The translations under genes and the position numbers were made by a program. 64,000 bases of DNA. It comes from Pontederia crassipes. Its lineage: Eukaryota; Streptophyta; Magnoliopsida; Commelinales; Pontederiaceae. This document shows, piece after piece, positions 33,299 to 45,011 of the stretch (within the stretch, counting starts at the first letter, position 1; each line of letters begins with the position of its first letter). Location of the stretch: contig CM060189.1 in assembly GCA_030549335.1 (NCBI GenBank), positions 53,686,953-53,750,952 of the forward strand, given 5' to 3'. The notes beneath the pieces are model-generated. The model saw only the letters and a list, made by a program, of their open reading frames with translations, was not told the DNA's origin and made no database searches.

Positions 33299-34160
33299 TT
33301 AAAAATAATTACTCTAGAGTCTGCACTACTTCAAGTATATAGGTCGAGTAGGAACCATGAGTGTCGTAACCCCATTGACTTAGATCGGTTTTAGTCTAAT
33401 TATATCTCAAAACTTGTCACGAAAAAAAAACATTTGCTAAATTAGAGAATCTGATGAAAGGAAAACTTCCTAGTGTTGAATTGGTCACTACTATGGATAT
33501 GATCCCTTTATGAGGTGAATGATCTCTCGATATTGACTTGATGATCTTTCAGAATGTAAGGAAATAGCCAAAGATGTATAGATTAGAATCGATAATCAAT
33601 TGATATCTCAAATTGATTATTATAAAGATTGATCTCTCTCAATTGTTTATGAACACATTATGAAGATTCTAATCTTTAGCAATAACTTAATCTAAGACAA
33701 CCATGGCTATTGCGAATGGGAGGATCTCTCGATCCAACAAAGGTTAAGTATAACAAACCATTCATAATAAAAATGTGAAAAAAAAATTAAATGACTGTCT
33801 AAGAGTACGGCATGAAAAAGCTATCAAATAACAGTAGCCACACAATTACACCACTAGGAATCTAAAGTTTAGCTGAGTATCGGCATCGATAAAATAAAAG
33901 TGTCTTTCATGAATCCCCTTCCAAAAAATTCTCTTCTTCTCTTCCTTTCTTTCTCCCTTTTCTTGTCTCCTCCGCCCTCCTCCCCTCTGTCAACCCCTTG
34001 CTTCCCTTTTATTTCTCCCTTTTTTTCTCACCTGAAATTCAAAATTCAAAAAGTAGTGTTACACACTCAGGGACTCGTTCAAAGTTGGAAAATAATAATC
34101 TTATAAATCAAAATTTAGATAAAATATCATGCAAAGATGGCAGAAATCATATCTAGATCA
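33299..34160 (-). mobile_element. Athila-2 3' LTR, outer end missing
   Basis: On the minus strand it starts TGATCTAGATATGATTTC after a polypurine tract and aligns to the 5' LTR at 45012-46114. It lacks the final ~50 bp and an internal part of about 190 bp (including the segment found at 45540-45680). Its truncated end joins Athila-1 pol directly at 33298. Confidence 0.85.
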
Positions 34161-34205
34161 AACTCCCCCAAACTTAAAGCGTTTCTTGTCCTCAAGCAAA
34201 AGCTA
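34161..34205 (-). other. Athila-2 polypurine tract
   Basis: On the minus strand, TTGCTTGAGGACAAG is followed by AAGTTTGGGGGAGTT and then the LTR. This matches the Athila-1 tract at 27756-27790. Between it and the coiled-coil fragment (34206-34907) the sequence is non-coding. Confidence 0.88.
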
Positions 34206-34907
34206 GAAAATTAAGGTAAAACAAAGGAAGAGAGGAAAAGACTACTACAACATTAAGCTCAATTCACAAGATTACCTCAACATCAATTACATGAACTAAT
34301 TAATGTTTCTTTCTCTAAAAATTTAATCACTGAAGCAGCCAACAAGAGGTGTTTCACATCACCTTACCATGCCTAACTTGCTCTTAGAAATCACTCTTTA
34401 GTACTAATGATCTCAACCATATGTTTATCCCCTTTTATCTTCTTGTTTATAGTGTTATGTTCTTTTTACTTTTACTCACCCGAACTTGAATTTGAGCTAC
34501 AAATTAGATAGAAAATATGCTCATCATCTCGTAAATATAGCTAGTGGCCGAGCATATTATATGCTCAGGCTCTTTAGGAATTTGCATACTTTTGAAAATA
34601 TGTGCTTTTAAGTTGATATACTCTTCACAACATTCCAATTCAAGCAGAGGGGAGTTTTGTTATTTTCACTGAATCTAACCATTACTACTAAGGGGATTTT
34701 CACTTAATATATATCATGCAAAACTAGAGTGCAAAGAATTTCTCAAGTTAGGTACAACTGCTTTGACTAAACATCAGAGTGGCTTAATGTTAAAAGGTTA
34801 TAAGTTGGAGTTGCTCAGGTTAATCATGTAGGTGGAGCATGCTGTAAATGAGTCAACTCATCTCTAAAATTGCCATTCATGCATTAGAAGCATTTTGAAA
34901 AATTTTC

Positions 34908-35649
34908 TCATGATAGCATTAAGCAACAAATAGTTAGGTAAGAGTAGAAATGTAGCATGTTTCCCTCTCCCCTAATCTTGGATTCAACACTATCCTTAGT
35001 GTTGATATTCCAGGAAGAGGGATCAGGTGGAGATGCCAACCCTAATAAGCGATTAGTGACTTGTTGAATGTCATTGAGGGTGGTGAAGACAGAATCCTGG
35101 ATGGTTTCAATGCTCTGGATCTTGTTGGTGGTGTTAAATATCTTCTTGCTATCGAACATTGGCTTCCACCAAATTTGTCACCTATTCTAAGATGAAATCA
35201 ATTTTTTTTGACAAGGTGACTGGTGCAGTTTGAGGGGATGTGGAGCTGAGGATGATGCAGAAATAACTGCTCAGGGCAATGTATAAACTTATGGCAGCTC
35301 GTGGTACTCATGCCAATTGGTCGGGCTCAAATACAAAGGGTGGCAGTGTCAAAATAGGTCGAGGAATTTGGATGAGATCATTCATCCACTAATTTCTTCC
35401 TTGCAGAATTCCCATTCTGTGTGTCCGAAAGTGGAAGAAGTATGGTTTTCACGAATATTGGTTGTCGACATTGACTAGGACTCCCTCTTTTTCCAAGTAG
35501 TCTAGGTTGTTGGTGGGGACATGATCAATATCACCCAAAAACAGACAGTGTTCAGCAATTGCTGTAATGTAATTGACTAATGAAACAGGGGTAGATTCGC
35601 GCAGGGGCTCCTGCAAAATGGTTTTCAGGAGGAAGGCTCCTAGTTTCAC
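34908..35649 (-). pseudogene. Athila-2 env-like C-terminal pieces
   Basis: The frame 35649-35449 aligns with the end of the Athila-1 env-like ORF and the text after it (L-x-N-x-I-T, then E-H-C-L-F-L-G-D, L-D-Y-L-E-K-E-G-V-L-V-N). The frame 35159-34908 has F-T-T-L-N-D-I-Q-Q-V-T-N-R-L-L-G-L-A-S-P-P, matching the coiled-coil fragment of Athila-1. They are separated by stops and cut from their N-terminal half by the foldback insertion at 35677-37613. Confidence 0.7.
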
Positions 35650-35676
35650 TTATGTATTGGTGGGAAGACACTAGAT

Positions 35677-37613
35677 GGGACAAATTACACCAAATTCCCT
35701 ATTACTTTGACGTTTACTCAGTGATACCCTCCAACTTCACTTTATAACTGATGCATACTTAGAAATACTAGTAAGCCACTAATCGTTCAAGTAATAAAAT
35801 GATGAGTATAAGTATCGTTCCCACGAGGAAAAGAAATAATTAGTAGCTTCTCTTACTTATAAATTGAGAAAAGATAATAACCTTGTGTTTTATGAAAACA
35901 AGAAAGATAAATAATATAAATATAGAGCTATGATCAATGGAGTTTAAAAGTATAGAATTGATGAGTAGGATTTCTCTTGATTAATACCACTAGTCATGTA
36001 TGAATCTTTAGACAAAATATTGTCAACTAATAAAGTAAAATTCCCAAATTGATTTAACCAATATTGTAGTATTTAAATTCTATTTTGAAATCAATAAAAA
36101 AGATTAATCCTTTCAGTTTTTAATCTAATTTATCAAACCTCAAAATGCATTAAACTGGAACACAAAGTTAAGGGCTTTTTCAAGTCACCTTAACAACAAC
36201 ACAATTAGGTCTCTTGCGATTTCTTCAAAAGTGGCATGCAAGAGAAAGATCAGAGAAAATTCTAGAGAATCTCCAAACTTCTTTTCAGACAATAAAAAGA
36301 TTCAAAGGAACAAATCTTAGGCATAAAAAATGAAAAAAATCATCAAACATGCTATTGATTCATCAACTAAATGTATGAAAGACTTACACAGAGTAGGGTT
36401 CAATCAAGAAAATCCTAAAGAACTACTCCATAAAACTAGAGTACATCAATCTAAATTATGTTTCAGGAAAAGAAAAAAGAACAAGAGGAACTACTCTTGA
36501 TTCTCCCGTCCTCTCTCCAGTTTCCGATGGAACTTCGTTGTGGCCTCTGGATTGCCTTATCAAGCCTTCAACCTTTGATTTCTACCCTTCAAAGATGCTC
36601 CTACAATTGATTTGGGGTCTCCTTAAATAGTTTTTCCCGTAGCTTGGCTCAACATCCCGAAATCTTATAAAAATGTGGATAAAAATGGCCTAACATACTG
36701 CCATCATGACTGTGACGTTTAAGTGGAACGGTCGTGACAGAACGATGGCTCTTCAACTTTCATCTTGCACGACCATGATTATTTGTCGCACTGTCATGAC
36801 AGAACTGTCTGCTCACCATGTTCTGTCACGCTGTGAAAGTAAACTTGCATGGGCGTAATAGAAGCTTCGATATGTGGATGCTTCATCCTTCTTCGCATGG
36901 GCGTGGAGTATAATCAGATGACCTATTTGCTGCATGGGCGTGAAGATGTATAGCACGACTGTGACAATGCTAAAAATCATTTTCCGTGGCTTTTTCGACC
37001 AAACTCCAACGTATTTTCATTCCTTGCCATAAATTTAACCAAGCTTAGATAATAATAAATTTCAAAAGAATTTCCTTGTATTTAAAATAAATTTCCCACT
37101 TTAAAACACAAGACTTCTAAAATTAGAATAAATTAGCCTAACAATTATGCATAAATTTCGTGCATAAGTAACACGAATGCCCTCCATCTTTTAATGCGTT
37201 TCTGGTGTCCTCCTTACCTGCGATCGGCCATCTCCCCTTGACGTGGCATCCACATGGTCATTTCTCTCTCCTCCATGCAAGTAGCCGTCCGATGTGGCAA
37301 CATAGCCTTCTCTCTCCTCCACGAAAGGTGAGTGAGAGAGAGAAAATCACATGGAGGAGATAGTGTGCAAGAGAGAGAAAGTTGGGAGAGAGAAGGCTAA
37401 GTTACCACGTCGGACAACTACATGCGTGGAGGAGAGAGAAAATAAGCACGTGGACATCACATCGACGGGCAACCGACAGATGATCGATCGCAAGTAAGGA
37501 GGGCATCAGAGTGAAATGAGTTAAAAAATAGAGGTCATTCGTGTTACAAAGTAAAGTTGGAGGGTATCATTGAACAAATGTCAAAATTGGAGGGCATTTG
37601 ATGTAATTTTCCC
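35677..37613. mobile_element. Foldback Mutator-like element with nested solo LTR
   Basis: The ends are near-inverted (left GGGACAAATTACACCAAAT; right, reversed, GGGAAAATTACATCAAATG). The 9 bp outside read ACACTAGAT on the left and ACAACAGAT on the right, a diverged duplication. Text of the arms matches the element at 58838-60311, including CCTCCAACTTCACTTT and TCTTTTAATGCGTTTC. Around 37200-37500 the right part folds back on itself. The left arm is interrupted by a solo LTR at 35749-37167. No transposase is present. Confidence 0.75.
35749..37167 (-). mobile_element. Solo LTR (Athila/Tat-like) inside foldback element
   Basis: The plus-strand reading starts TGATGCATACTTAG and ends CGTGCATAA, the last bases decayed from the GTGCATCA seen in the related copy at 42489-42496. 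Flanking 5-mers are ATAAC and GTAAC (4 of 5 match). The ATCGTTCCCACGAGG version of the shared LTR motif is at about 35814, near the 3' end of the sense strand. About 36700-36970 holds repeats of CACGAC/GTGAC and CATGGGCGTG words. Confidence 0.7.
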
Positions 37614-37690
37614 ACAACAGATGATATATAATTCATCGGCAGAGACTGAATCCATGTTGGGGTCATTGGGGCAGACATGAATAATATTAG

Positions 37691-38475
37691 TCAAAAGAAT
37701 GTAGATAGAGAAAATGGGGTTTTCAGCTTGTAACCGACGAGTTGGTGAGGATCATCTTTGTGTATTCTTGTTAGTTGATACCAAAATTCAAAGACTGAAT
37801 CAAGTGGAGGAGTTCGAGAGCCGGAGTCGGGCAGATAAAAAATACGGTTAAAAACATCAAGGCTCATAGATAAGTCATTGTTGAAAAGACGAAAATCAAT
37901 GTGGTCCGTTATGCCATCGTCATCACGGTGCACACTAGCACCATTTAGATGAACTCGATAGCCATCTCTTAATAGAGATCCCAGTGTTTAATGAAAAAGG
38001 GTATAGAATGTGCCCGGTGTAGCAAAGTTTGGATGTCATAAAAAAATTCAATGGTTTCGAGAGCAAAGACATCGAGGAACCTAGTGGATATTCACTTCGT
38101 ACAGAGGCTGTTGGCTAGACGTTGTTTGTCTTTGCTGTCCACCGATCTCATGCCTCTAGACAGCTACTATAGGAGACCATCTGGGCGCATGCGGCATCGG
38201 AAGGACTCAGAGGTACTCTCGGTGTCAGAGTCATAGGAAGACCGTGCGTGTTTCATCATTTTCGCTCGATGTTGGAGAGGAGTGAGGTCAACAATAATAT
38301 CGGTGGAGAAGAATTTGTAGAGAATTGGGGTAATTTTTGAGGAGAAGAGATGCGGCGAACGGCTGAGTGGGGAGATAATAAGTGGGGATTGCAATTTGAA
38401 GCTTGATGTACGTGGGAATGTGGGTAGTTTGGGAGGTTGTGGAGATTTGTTTATAGATTCTTTTGGGATGCCCAA
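37691..38475 (-). pseudogene. Athila-2 env-like N-terminal pieces
   Basis: The frame 38475-38167 ends in text similar to the Athila-1 start (ESFRCRMRPDGLL). The frame 37933-37691 contains D-H-I-D-F-R-L-F-N-N-D-L-S-M-S-L-D and F-E-F-W-Y-Q-L-T, matching the middle of the Athila-1 env-like ORF. Stops between the two frames show it is not functional. Confidence 0.75.
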
Positions 38476-38684
38476 CCGAATCTATCCAATGCACTTTTCA
38501 ATTAAGTTGAAAGCCTGGAGTTGTTGTGGCTGTTGATGTGGCATAGTTTATTTAGTTGGGTTGCCTCAAATTAGCGCCTTTTTAGAGTCGTTGGCTCGAC
38601 ATGGTGACTCGTTTGTCAATGAGCTAGCCGTAAGTGTAAAACTTCCTTGAATTGCTCGACCCTGGGGTTATAGCATATCAGTCA

Positions 38685-39607
38685 CTATCTGTTGACTTTA
38701 AAAATTTTTGAGTTACTATTTTTGATGTGCTCCATGAGGATAGACTTTCTTGACGACAAACAGTCTGACCATCTTGTCCAGAGTCTTCCTGGAAAAAGTC
38801 GTAGGCGGGAACTGAATAGTAGGACTTGATCGCCTTCTTTGAATTTTTTTTGCAATATATGGTTGTCGTGCCATTTTCTTGCATGCTCCTTGTAAAGACG
38901 AGAGTTATTGTATGCATCTAACCAGAGTTTGTCTAATTCATTGAGTTTCATAAGTCTTTTTTTGGTAGCCGCTTGGAAGTTGTATTTGAGCATTTTGATA
39001 GCCCAAAATGCTTTATGCTCCATCTGTATTGGTAGATGACAATGTTTACCATAGATCAACTGAAATGGTGTCATACCAATTCGAGTCTTGTATGCACTAT
39101 GATACACCCATAATGTCTCATTGATCTTCTTACTGCAATCTTTTCTTGTGAGTGAAATTGTCTTCTCCAAAATCATTTTGATTTCTCGGTTCGAAACTTC
39201 GGCTTGTCCATTGGTCTATGGGTGGCATGCAAGACACTCGATGCAACAAATTTTTGAAGCTCTTTTCAATAAAGTGTAAACCTCCATCACCGATAACTAA
39301 TCTAGGCACTCCAAATCGCTGGAAGATAATATCCTTAAAGAGCTTGGTAAAAGATTTTGAATCTGCTGTAGTTGTAGGAATTGCTTCAATTCATTTTGAA
39401 ATGTAATCCACTGCTAGAAGGATGAAGTTATAGCCGAATGAACCGGGGAAAGGGCCCATGTAATCGACTCCCAAACATCAAAGATCTCCACTTCTAGTAT
39501 TGGTTGTTGAGGTGCTTCATTTCTTCGGCCAATATTTCTGATCCGTTGGCAAGCATCACGACAAAATTTACTGCTTCCTTAAAGAGAGTTGACCAATAAA
39601 AACCTGT
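38685..39607 (-). pseudogene. pol: Athila-2 integrase core and C-terminus
   Basis: In 39470-39395 the minus strand reads M-G-P-F-P then L-A-V-D-Y-I-S-K. Around 39290-39240 there is V-I-G-D-G-G. The frame 39176-38685 runs from I-L-E-K-T-I-S-L-T-R-K-D through [10 protein letters not shown] and A-Y-N-N-S-R-L-Y-K to V-L-L-F-S-S-R-L-R-L-F-P-G-R-L. The second catalytic region reads GDGG rather than SDGG, and stops break the core. Confidence 0.82.
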
Positions 39608-40389
39608 TTATAGAACCTTAGAGGCAATCTTCAGATGTCCTCCATGACCACCATAGAGAGATGAGTGACATTCCAAAAGTATTGCAGCTTGCTCTTCTTT
39701 TGGGATACATCTTCGATACATTCCATCTGCACATTTTTTAAAGAGGAACAACTCATTCTTGAAGTAGTATTTGATGTCTGAAAAGAATTTCTTCTTTTGT
39801 TGATAAGAGAGATCAAGGTACAAAACTCCAGATGCTAAATAGTTAGAATAATCAGCAAACCATGGGAACTCTTCAGCTTTGATTGAGAACAAGTGATCAT
39901 CTGGAAAACAATCGTTGATGACTTGATACCCTTCAGGATGACTTTTCTCTTTTGGAAACTGAAGTCGAAAGGGATGATCTGCAACTTGGTTTTCTGCTCT
40001 CTTTTTATCCTTGATATCTAAGTCGAATTCTTGTAATAAGAGAATCCATCTAATGAGTCTAGGATTAGCATCTTTCTTAGAGATCAAGTGTCGAATTGCT
40101 TGATGATTTGTATATATACAATAACTTTCGACCCAACTAGATATGATCTGAATTTATCAATTGCGAATATGACAGCCAAGAATTCTTTCTCTATTATGGC
40201 ATAATTGATCTGTACTTCGTTCAGAGTTCGGCTATGATCACTGGCATCACATATAAGTTCGAAGGGTAATGACCAGTCGGGTGGTTGAATAATTGGTGTT
40301 GTCGTGAGTGCTTTTTCAAGTGTATTAAAAGCTTTCAGATAGTCTTCATCAAATATAAAGTTAGCTTCTTTGGATAGTAGCTTTGCCAA
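39608..40389 (-). pseudogene. pol: Athila-2 RNase H and integrase zinc region
   Basis: The frame 40389-40084 has L-P-F-E-L-I-C-D-A-S-D and Y-A-I-I-E-K-E-F-L-A-V, but about 24 residues are missing between them compared with Athila-1, and the Y-T-D-H-Q region reads Y-I-Q-I-I. The overlapping frame 40087-39608 continues with [19 protein letters not shown] and [12 protein letters not shown], the first half of the zinc site. Confidence 0.85.
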
Positions 40390-41255
40390 TGTCCTTGCAA
40401 TGAGTGAGAAGTCCTTGATAAATCGATGGCAGAATCTTGCATGTCCAAGGAAACTCTAACTCCCTTGATATTAGAAGGTGGAGGTAATTTCTTTGTAACT
40501 TCTATTTTGGCCTTGTCGACTTCAGTACCCAGAGCTAATGCGTCCTAACATTACACCTTCTTGCACCATGAAGTGTCATTTCTTCTAATTCAGTACTAGA
40601 TTAGTTTCAACACATCTTTGTAATACTTTATAGAGGTTATTCAAGCGGTTTTCAAATGAGGTTCTGTTACTGAGAAGTCGTCCATGAAAACCTCTATGAT
40701 TTCCTCAATGAGATCAGAAAAAATAGACATCATGCACCTTTGAAAACTTGCGGGAGCATCACACAATCCAAATGGCATCCTTTTATAAGAAAGGTCCCAT
40801 ATGGACATGTGAAGGTGGCTTCTCCTGATTAGCTAGATGGATGGGAATATGAAGGAATCTAGAAAATTCATCTAAGTAGAAAAAATACGAATGGTTTGCA
40901 TGTTTTTCCAACATTTGATCAATGAAAAGGGGAAGTTGTCCTTTCGGGTGGCTTTGTTCAACTTCCTGAAGTTAATGCACATCCTCCATCCTGTGACAGT
41001 ACATGTAGAGATAAGTTTGTCCGAATGGGTCTTGATCACAATCATATCGCCCTTCTTTGGCATGACCTGCATGGGATGACTTGCCAAAAATGGGATAGAT
41101 GATTTCTGCGTCCAATAACTTAATCACTTCTTTCTTTAAAACTTTTTTCATAGATGGATTGAGTCTCCTCTGTCCCTCAATGGATGGCTTGAGATCTTTC
41201 TCAATGGGAATACAGTGCATACAAATGAAGGGATTAATTCCTTTAAGATCATCGA
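40390..41255 (-). pseudogene. pol: Athila-2 reverse transcriptase, 5'-truncated
   Basis: The frame 41220-40972 has I-E-G-Q-R-R-L-N-P and V-I-K-L-L-D-A-E-I-I-Y-P-I. The frame 41087-40872 continues with I-N-F-R-K-L-N-K-A-T-R-K-D-N-F-P. A degraded V-F-M-D-D-F box lies near 40685. Upstream, the reading ends at I-D-D-L-K-G-I where a foreign LTR joins at 41256. The rest of the polyprotein (protease, gag) resumes beyond 42497. Confidence 0.84.
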
Positions 41256-42496
41256 TGACTGTTAATAATTTAGATTTTATCTTAACCTTGTTAATTGAGA
41301 AATTAAGAATAGTTTTGTTATAAAAATAAATAAATTAAATAAAAATTAAAGGAATTGATCACCTCGATAAATAAGGATTTGATGATTAAGGCACCTAAAT
41401 TATTACCACTAAAATGCAAGGGATCTTCTCAATTAGAATTAGTTGAATCAATAACAAAGTGAATACCCAAAATTAGTTAACGAATGTTCCAGGCTTTAAC
41501 TATTACTTAAGAATAATTAAAATAAATCAATCCTTTTGGTTTTTAACTTATCTAATTAATCATAAGATGCATTAAATCGGAATTATGATTAAGAGCTTTC
41601 TCAAGTCACCTTAATGACTTCTAATTGTGGCATGCAATAAATAAAATCAATCCTAGAAACTATTATAAAAATAATTACTTCGTCTCAGATAGCAATCAAA
41701 TCATAAATCATGAAATCATGGAATCAAAGGAAAGCATTAAAACATGAAATTGCAATGCTATTAAAGATTCAAACTAAACTAATATTAAGAAAGATTACAA
41801 AACACAAATAGAGTTCAACTAGAATGACCAATAATAGAGAAATAAATCTAAGAGGAATAACATCAAATCTAATGTAAATGTGTAGGAAAAGAAAACAAGG
41901 AACTCTTGCAGCCACTATGCACGTGCTCTCTCGAGTTTCCGACAGAGCTTCGCTATTATTCCCGCTCTTCTCCTCATTTTAGACATCAGATCTATGCTCC
42001 AGAATGCTTTTTCAGGTCTTCTTCTACTTTCTTTTATAGATTGTTTAGTCCCCCAAAGGAAGAAATCGAAAATCTATATGAGTGGATAAAATTCGCCTTC
42101 AAACCGCCCAATTGCCCACCGTCACGACTGTGACCGGAACATCAATGTAGCTTCCACACAATCATGGCCGTGACAAGTCCCTAGCACGGTCGTGACAGAG
42201 TCATCTAGATTCTAGTAGAGATCACGGTCATGACATCTTTTCAGTACGGCCGCGACAATGGGTTCCTTCTCGCAATGAAGGCACGGCCGTGACCGAAGCT
42301 TTTGCTGTTGTACTTGGCTGTTTCCGGTCTTTTTTCATCGTTTTGATTTCCTATAACAAAATTATCCAAACTTAGGTAGAAATCAAATCTGAAAGAAATT
42401 TTATAAAAATAATTTAATTCTCCCTTTCTTAAACACAAAGTGGTCCTAAAATGCAAATTAAATGACCTAAACTAGTGTATGATTTTTTGTGCATCA
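41256..42496 (-). mobile_element. LTR fragment inserted in Athila-2 pol
   Basis: It belongs to the family of the solo LTR at 35749-37167: both share CCTTTYRGTTTTTAA, AAGAGCTTTCTCAAGTCACC and the end GTGCATCA. Its sense-strand 3' end, including the shared motif, is missing, so only one true terminus (42496) remains. Around 42118-42300 it carries six CACGRCCGTGAC-type palindromes. The short plus-strand frame at 41906-42133 is not a gene. Confidence 0.75.
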
Positions 42497-42639
42497 GGCA
42501 GCATATGATTAGTCAGGAATTTAGCTTCCTCTTCACACAATAATGATTATTACTGTACTCCAAGGGAAACTTCTAAAGGATCATAAATGTGTATGATAGA
42601 TGCCACTTTCTAAATTAAAGGATCCACTTGCTCGGGTTG

Positions 42640-43150
42640 GAAGTGGTAATCTTCCATATTCGGAATTCAGTCAAAACTCCATAATGTTGTCGTCGATTTG
42701 AAATGTAAGATGACCTTGCTTTACATCAATCATTGCTCCCATTGTATCTAGAAAGGTCTTCCCAAAAGAATAGGAGTTTGGTTATCCTCGTCCGTATCTA
42801 GAACTACAAAGTCAACTAGTATATAGAAATTCCCTACTTTGATTCGCATGTCTTCAAAAATTCCTTGGGAATCTTGATGATTCTATATGCTAGTTGGAGA
42901 GACATGTTAGTGCATGTTGGTAGGCTTAATATCACCCACTTCAAGTTTTTTGCACAATGAAAGAAGGATAACACTCAAAGAAGCCCCCAAGTCTCAAAGG
43001 GCCCTGAATCCTTCGTTTGTGTATTTCACAAGGTATAGAAAAGCTTCTAGGGTCCTTGAGTTTTGGAGGAAACATATTTTGAATAATAGCACTGGCCTCA
43101 GTTGTCAATGCTACTATTTCATTTTCATGGATTCTTCTCTTCTTCGATAG
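42640..43150 (-). pseudogene. Athila-2 protease region
   Basis: On the minus strand, P-P-K-L-K-D-P-R-S-F-S-I-P-C near 43035-42995 is the conserved lead-in to the Athila protease. It is followed by L-Q-L-A-Y-R near 42895 and K-I-P-K-E-F near 42870, matching the usual L-Q-L-A-D-R-S ... P-x-G order. The active-site D-L-G-A region is not preserved. Several stops are present. The plus-strand frame 42914-43150 is its antisense shadow. Confidence 0.7.
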
Positions 43151-44257
43151 GATTTTTTGAGAAATTTAACAGAGGCTGGCATCTCTTGGGTGGCTTCAAC
43201 GAATGGTAAATTAATATAGAGCTTCTTTAAGATTTCAACAAACTTGCCAAATTGTTAATCTTGTTGACTTCTTTCAAGAGATTTGGGAAATGGGACTCGT
43301 GGAGAGTAGTTGGAAGGGTCTTTTGAAGTTTTCGATCATTTGACCTCCTTTTGCTCTTTTAGTCCAGCATTTGACTAAGCTACTTCTTCTTGCTTTGGAA
43401 CTTCCTTGTCTTTTGGTTCCGAGGCTTCTACTATTGACCTAATGTCTTCAGTCATTCTCCCACTCCTTAGTGGCACGGCTTGAACTTTCTCTTTCGAGTT
43501 TTGTTTTGGTTGCCTGGTAGGATTCCTGGTTGTCTTGAAGATGATGTAGCTTGTTAAACTATCTGTGTCTCCAACATCTTATTGTGAATTGAGGGATTCT
43601 CAATCTTCTCGAACATCTTTTGCATGATACTATCTTTTTTGGACATATACTTCTCCATCATTGATTCGAGCTTGTTTGCTGAGGATTGTCCCTGGTCAAT
43701 AGGTGGATTCTGAGGTTGTATCCTTTTGATTAACCCTGTTCTACCAAGAAGGAGCTTGTTGATAATTGTCTCTATAGGAAAACTTTGAATTGTTTTTGCA
43801 GCTAGGGTTCAATGTATTGGAATAAGGATCATTGTTAGAAAGGATAAGACCCGACTGCGTTTGCTTGATGTTGATGAGTTTGCTGCTTCAGTAGCTCACA
43901 ATGTGCAGAAATGTGATCAGGTGAACCGCATGTTTCACAGCATTTGGATATCATGTTGACAGTAGGTGTGGCTTCATTTTGAACAATGTATTCCACCTTG
44001 GAAGAGAAATCTTCACCATCTAAACATGTTTGGGCAGATGCAACGGATTCATTAGATCTGTGCCAGGAAATGTTGATATTTTGCTATCTTTTCCATGAGC
44101 TGGTAGGCTTCATCCACATTCTTCTTTATGAAGACACAATTGGCAGTATTGTTGAGTGCCATCTTAGATGCAAAGTTGATCCCAGTGTGGAAAGAATTAA
44201 AATCCACTTGCTAAGACCATGATGAGGACACGACCTTAGTAATGCTTTAAATCTTTG
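43151..44257 (-). pseudogene. gag: Athila-2 gag C-terminus with CCHC knuckle
   Basis: At about 43945-43900 the minus strand encodes C-E-T-C-G-S-P-D-H-I-S-A-H-C, a complete C-x2-C-x4-H-x4-C nucleocapsid knuckle, in a frame reading through from about 44060. The rest is a degraded gag-protease linker with many stops. Confidence 0.75.
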
Positions 44258-44815
44258 TCATTCTTCATAAAGAGTTTCTTGTTCTCTTTGAACAAATCCA
44301 ATGACTTGATTTCTGATCATGATTGTCTTACTTGGAGGAAAGTATTTAGATGAAAAGGCTTTCACTAATTTCTCCCAAGTAGTCAATTCTCTAGGTTCAA
44401 GACATTGCGGCCATTGTTTGGTCTTACCTATTAATGAAAAGGAAAAGACTCTCAATCTGAGTGCCTCTGGTGAGACTCCATTTAGCTTTGTTGTCTCACA
44501 TACTTTCAAAAAGTCTTTGAGGTGTTGATTTCGATCTTCTTTTGGGGTTCCCCCAAATTGATTTTGCTGAATTGTCGAAATCAAGGATGACTTTAGTTCA
44601 AAATTATTAGCTTGAATGGTTGGCTTCAAAATAGTTGATTCCAGTCCATCAGTGGTGGGGGTATTGAGTTCTTCGAGTGAAGGAACTAGAGGACTTTGTT
44701 GATTTTTTTGTTCGGCCATCATTTCTATTTCCGAATTAGAATTTAGATCAAATTTTGTTGGTTGAGTGCGGCTTGATTCTTCAATTGATGATGTTTGATT
44801 CCTATGTTCTCGCAC
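44258..44815 (-). CDS. gag: Athila-2 gag, N-terminal 185 codons
   Basis: The frame starts at the ATG at 44815, about 170 nt from the primer site, and contains the Athila-type Gag core: Q-F-G-G-T-P-x-E-D-x-N-Q-H-L-x-x-F-L, L-R-L-R-V-F-S-F-S-L, W-P-Q-C-L, I/L-T-T-W-E-K-L-V-K-A-F-S-S-K-Y-F-P-P-S-K-T. In active elements this forms the particle. A stop after L-Y-E-E at 44258 separates it from the knuckle region. The first 60-70 residues are low-complexity and the start is less certain than the core. Confidence 0.85.
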   Translation of the reverse strand: MREHRNQTSSIEESSRTQPTKFDLNSNSEIEMMAEQKNQQSPLVPSLEELNTPTTDGLESTILKPTIQANNFELKSSLISTIQQNQFGGTPKEDRNQHLKDFLKVCETTKLNGVSPEALRLRVFSFSLIGKTKQWPQCLEPRELTTWEKLVKAFSSKYFPPSKTIMIRNQVIGFVQREQETLYEE

Positions 44816-44987
44816 TCTCTTTTAGAATGTTTGACCAATCTCAGGGTCTAATTCAAGCAGTTGTTTTGTAGTTAGCCCTAGGCATATAAGATTTCTGAGA
44901 ATAGTAAGATTAAAAGTTAAGAAAGATTGCAATACGATATAGGAAAAGTAAATGGCAAAAGTTATAAATAGGTAAAGATAATCTAGG

Positions 44988-45005
44988 TCCCCAGCAATGG
45001 CGCCA
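44988..45005 (-). other. Athila-2 primer binding site (tRNA-Asp type)
   Basis: The minus strand reads TGGCGCCATTGCTGGGGA. The usual plant Athila site, complementary to the 3' end of tRNA-Asp, reads TGGCGCCGTTGCCGGGG; two transitions separate them. It lies six bases from the LTR end at 45012 and fixes orientation. Confidence 0.9.
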
Positions 45006-45011
45006 AAAACT

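Noticed and set aside
42914..43150. A 78-codon plus-strand frame
   Set aside because: It is the antisense shadow of the Athila-2 protease region read on the minus strand.
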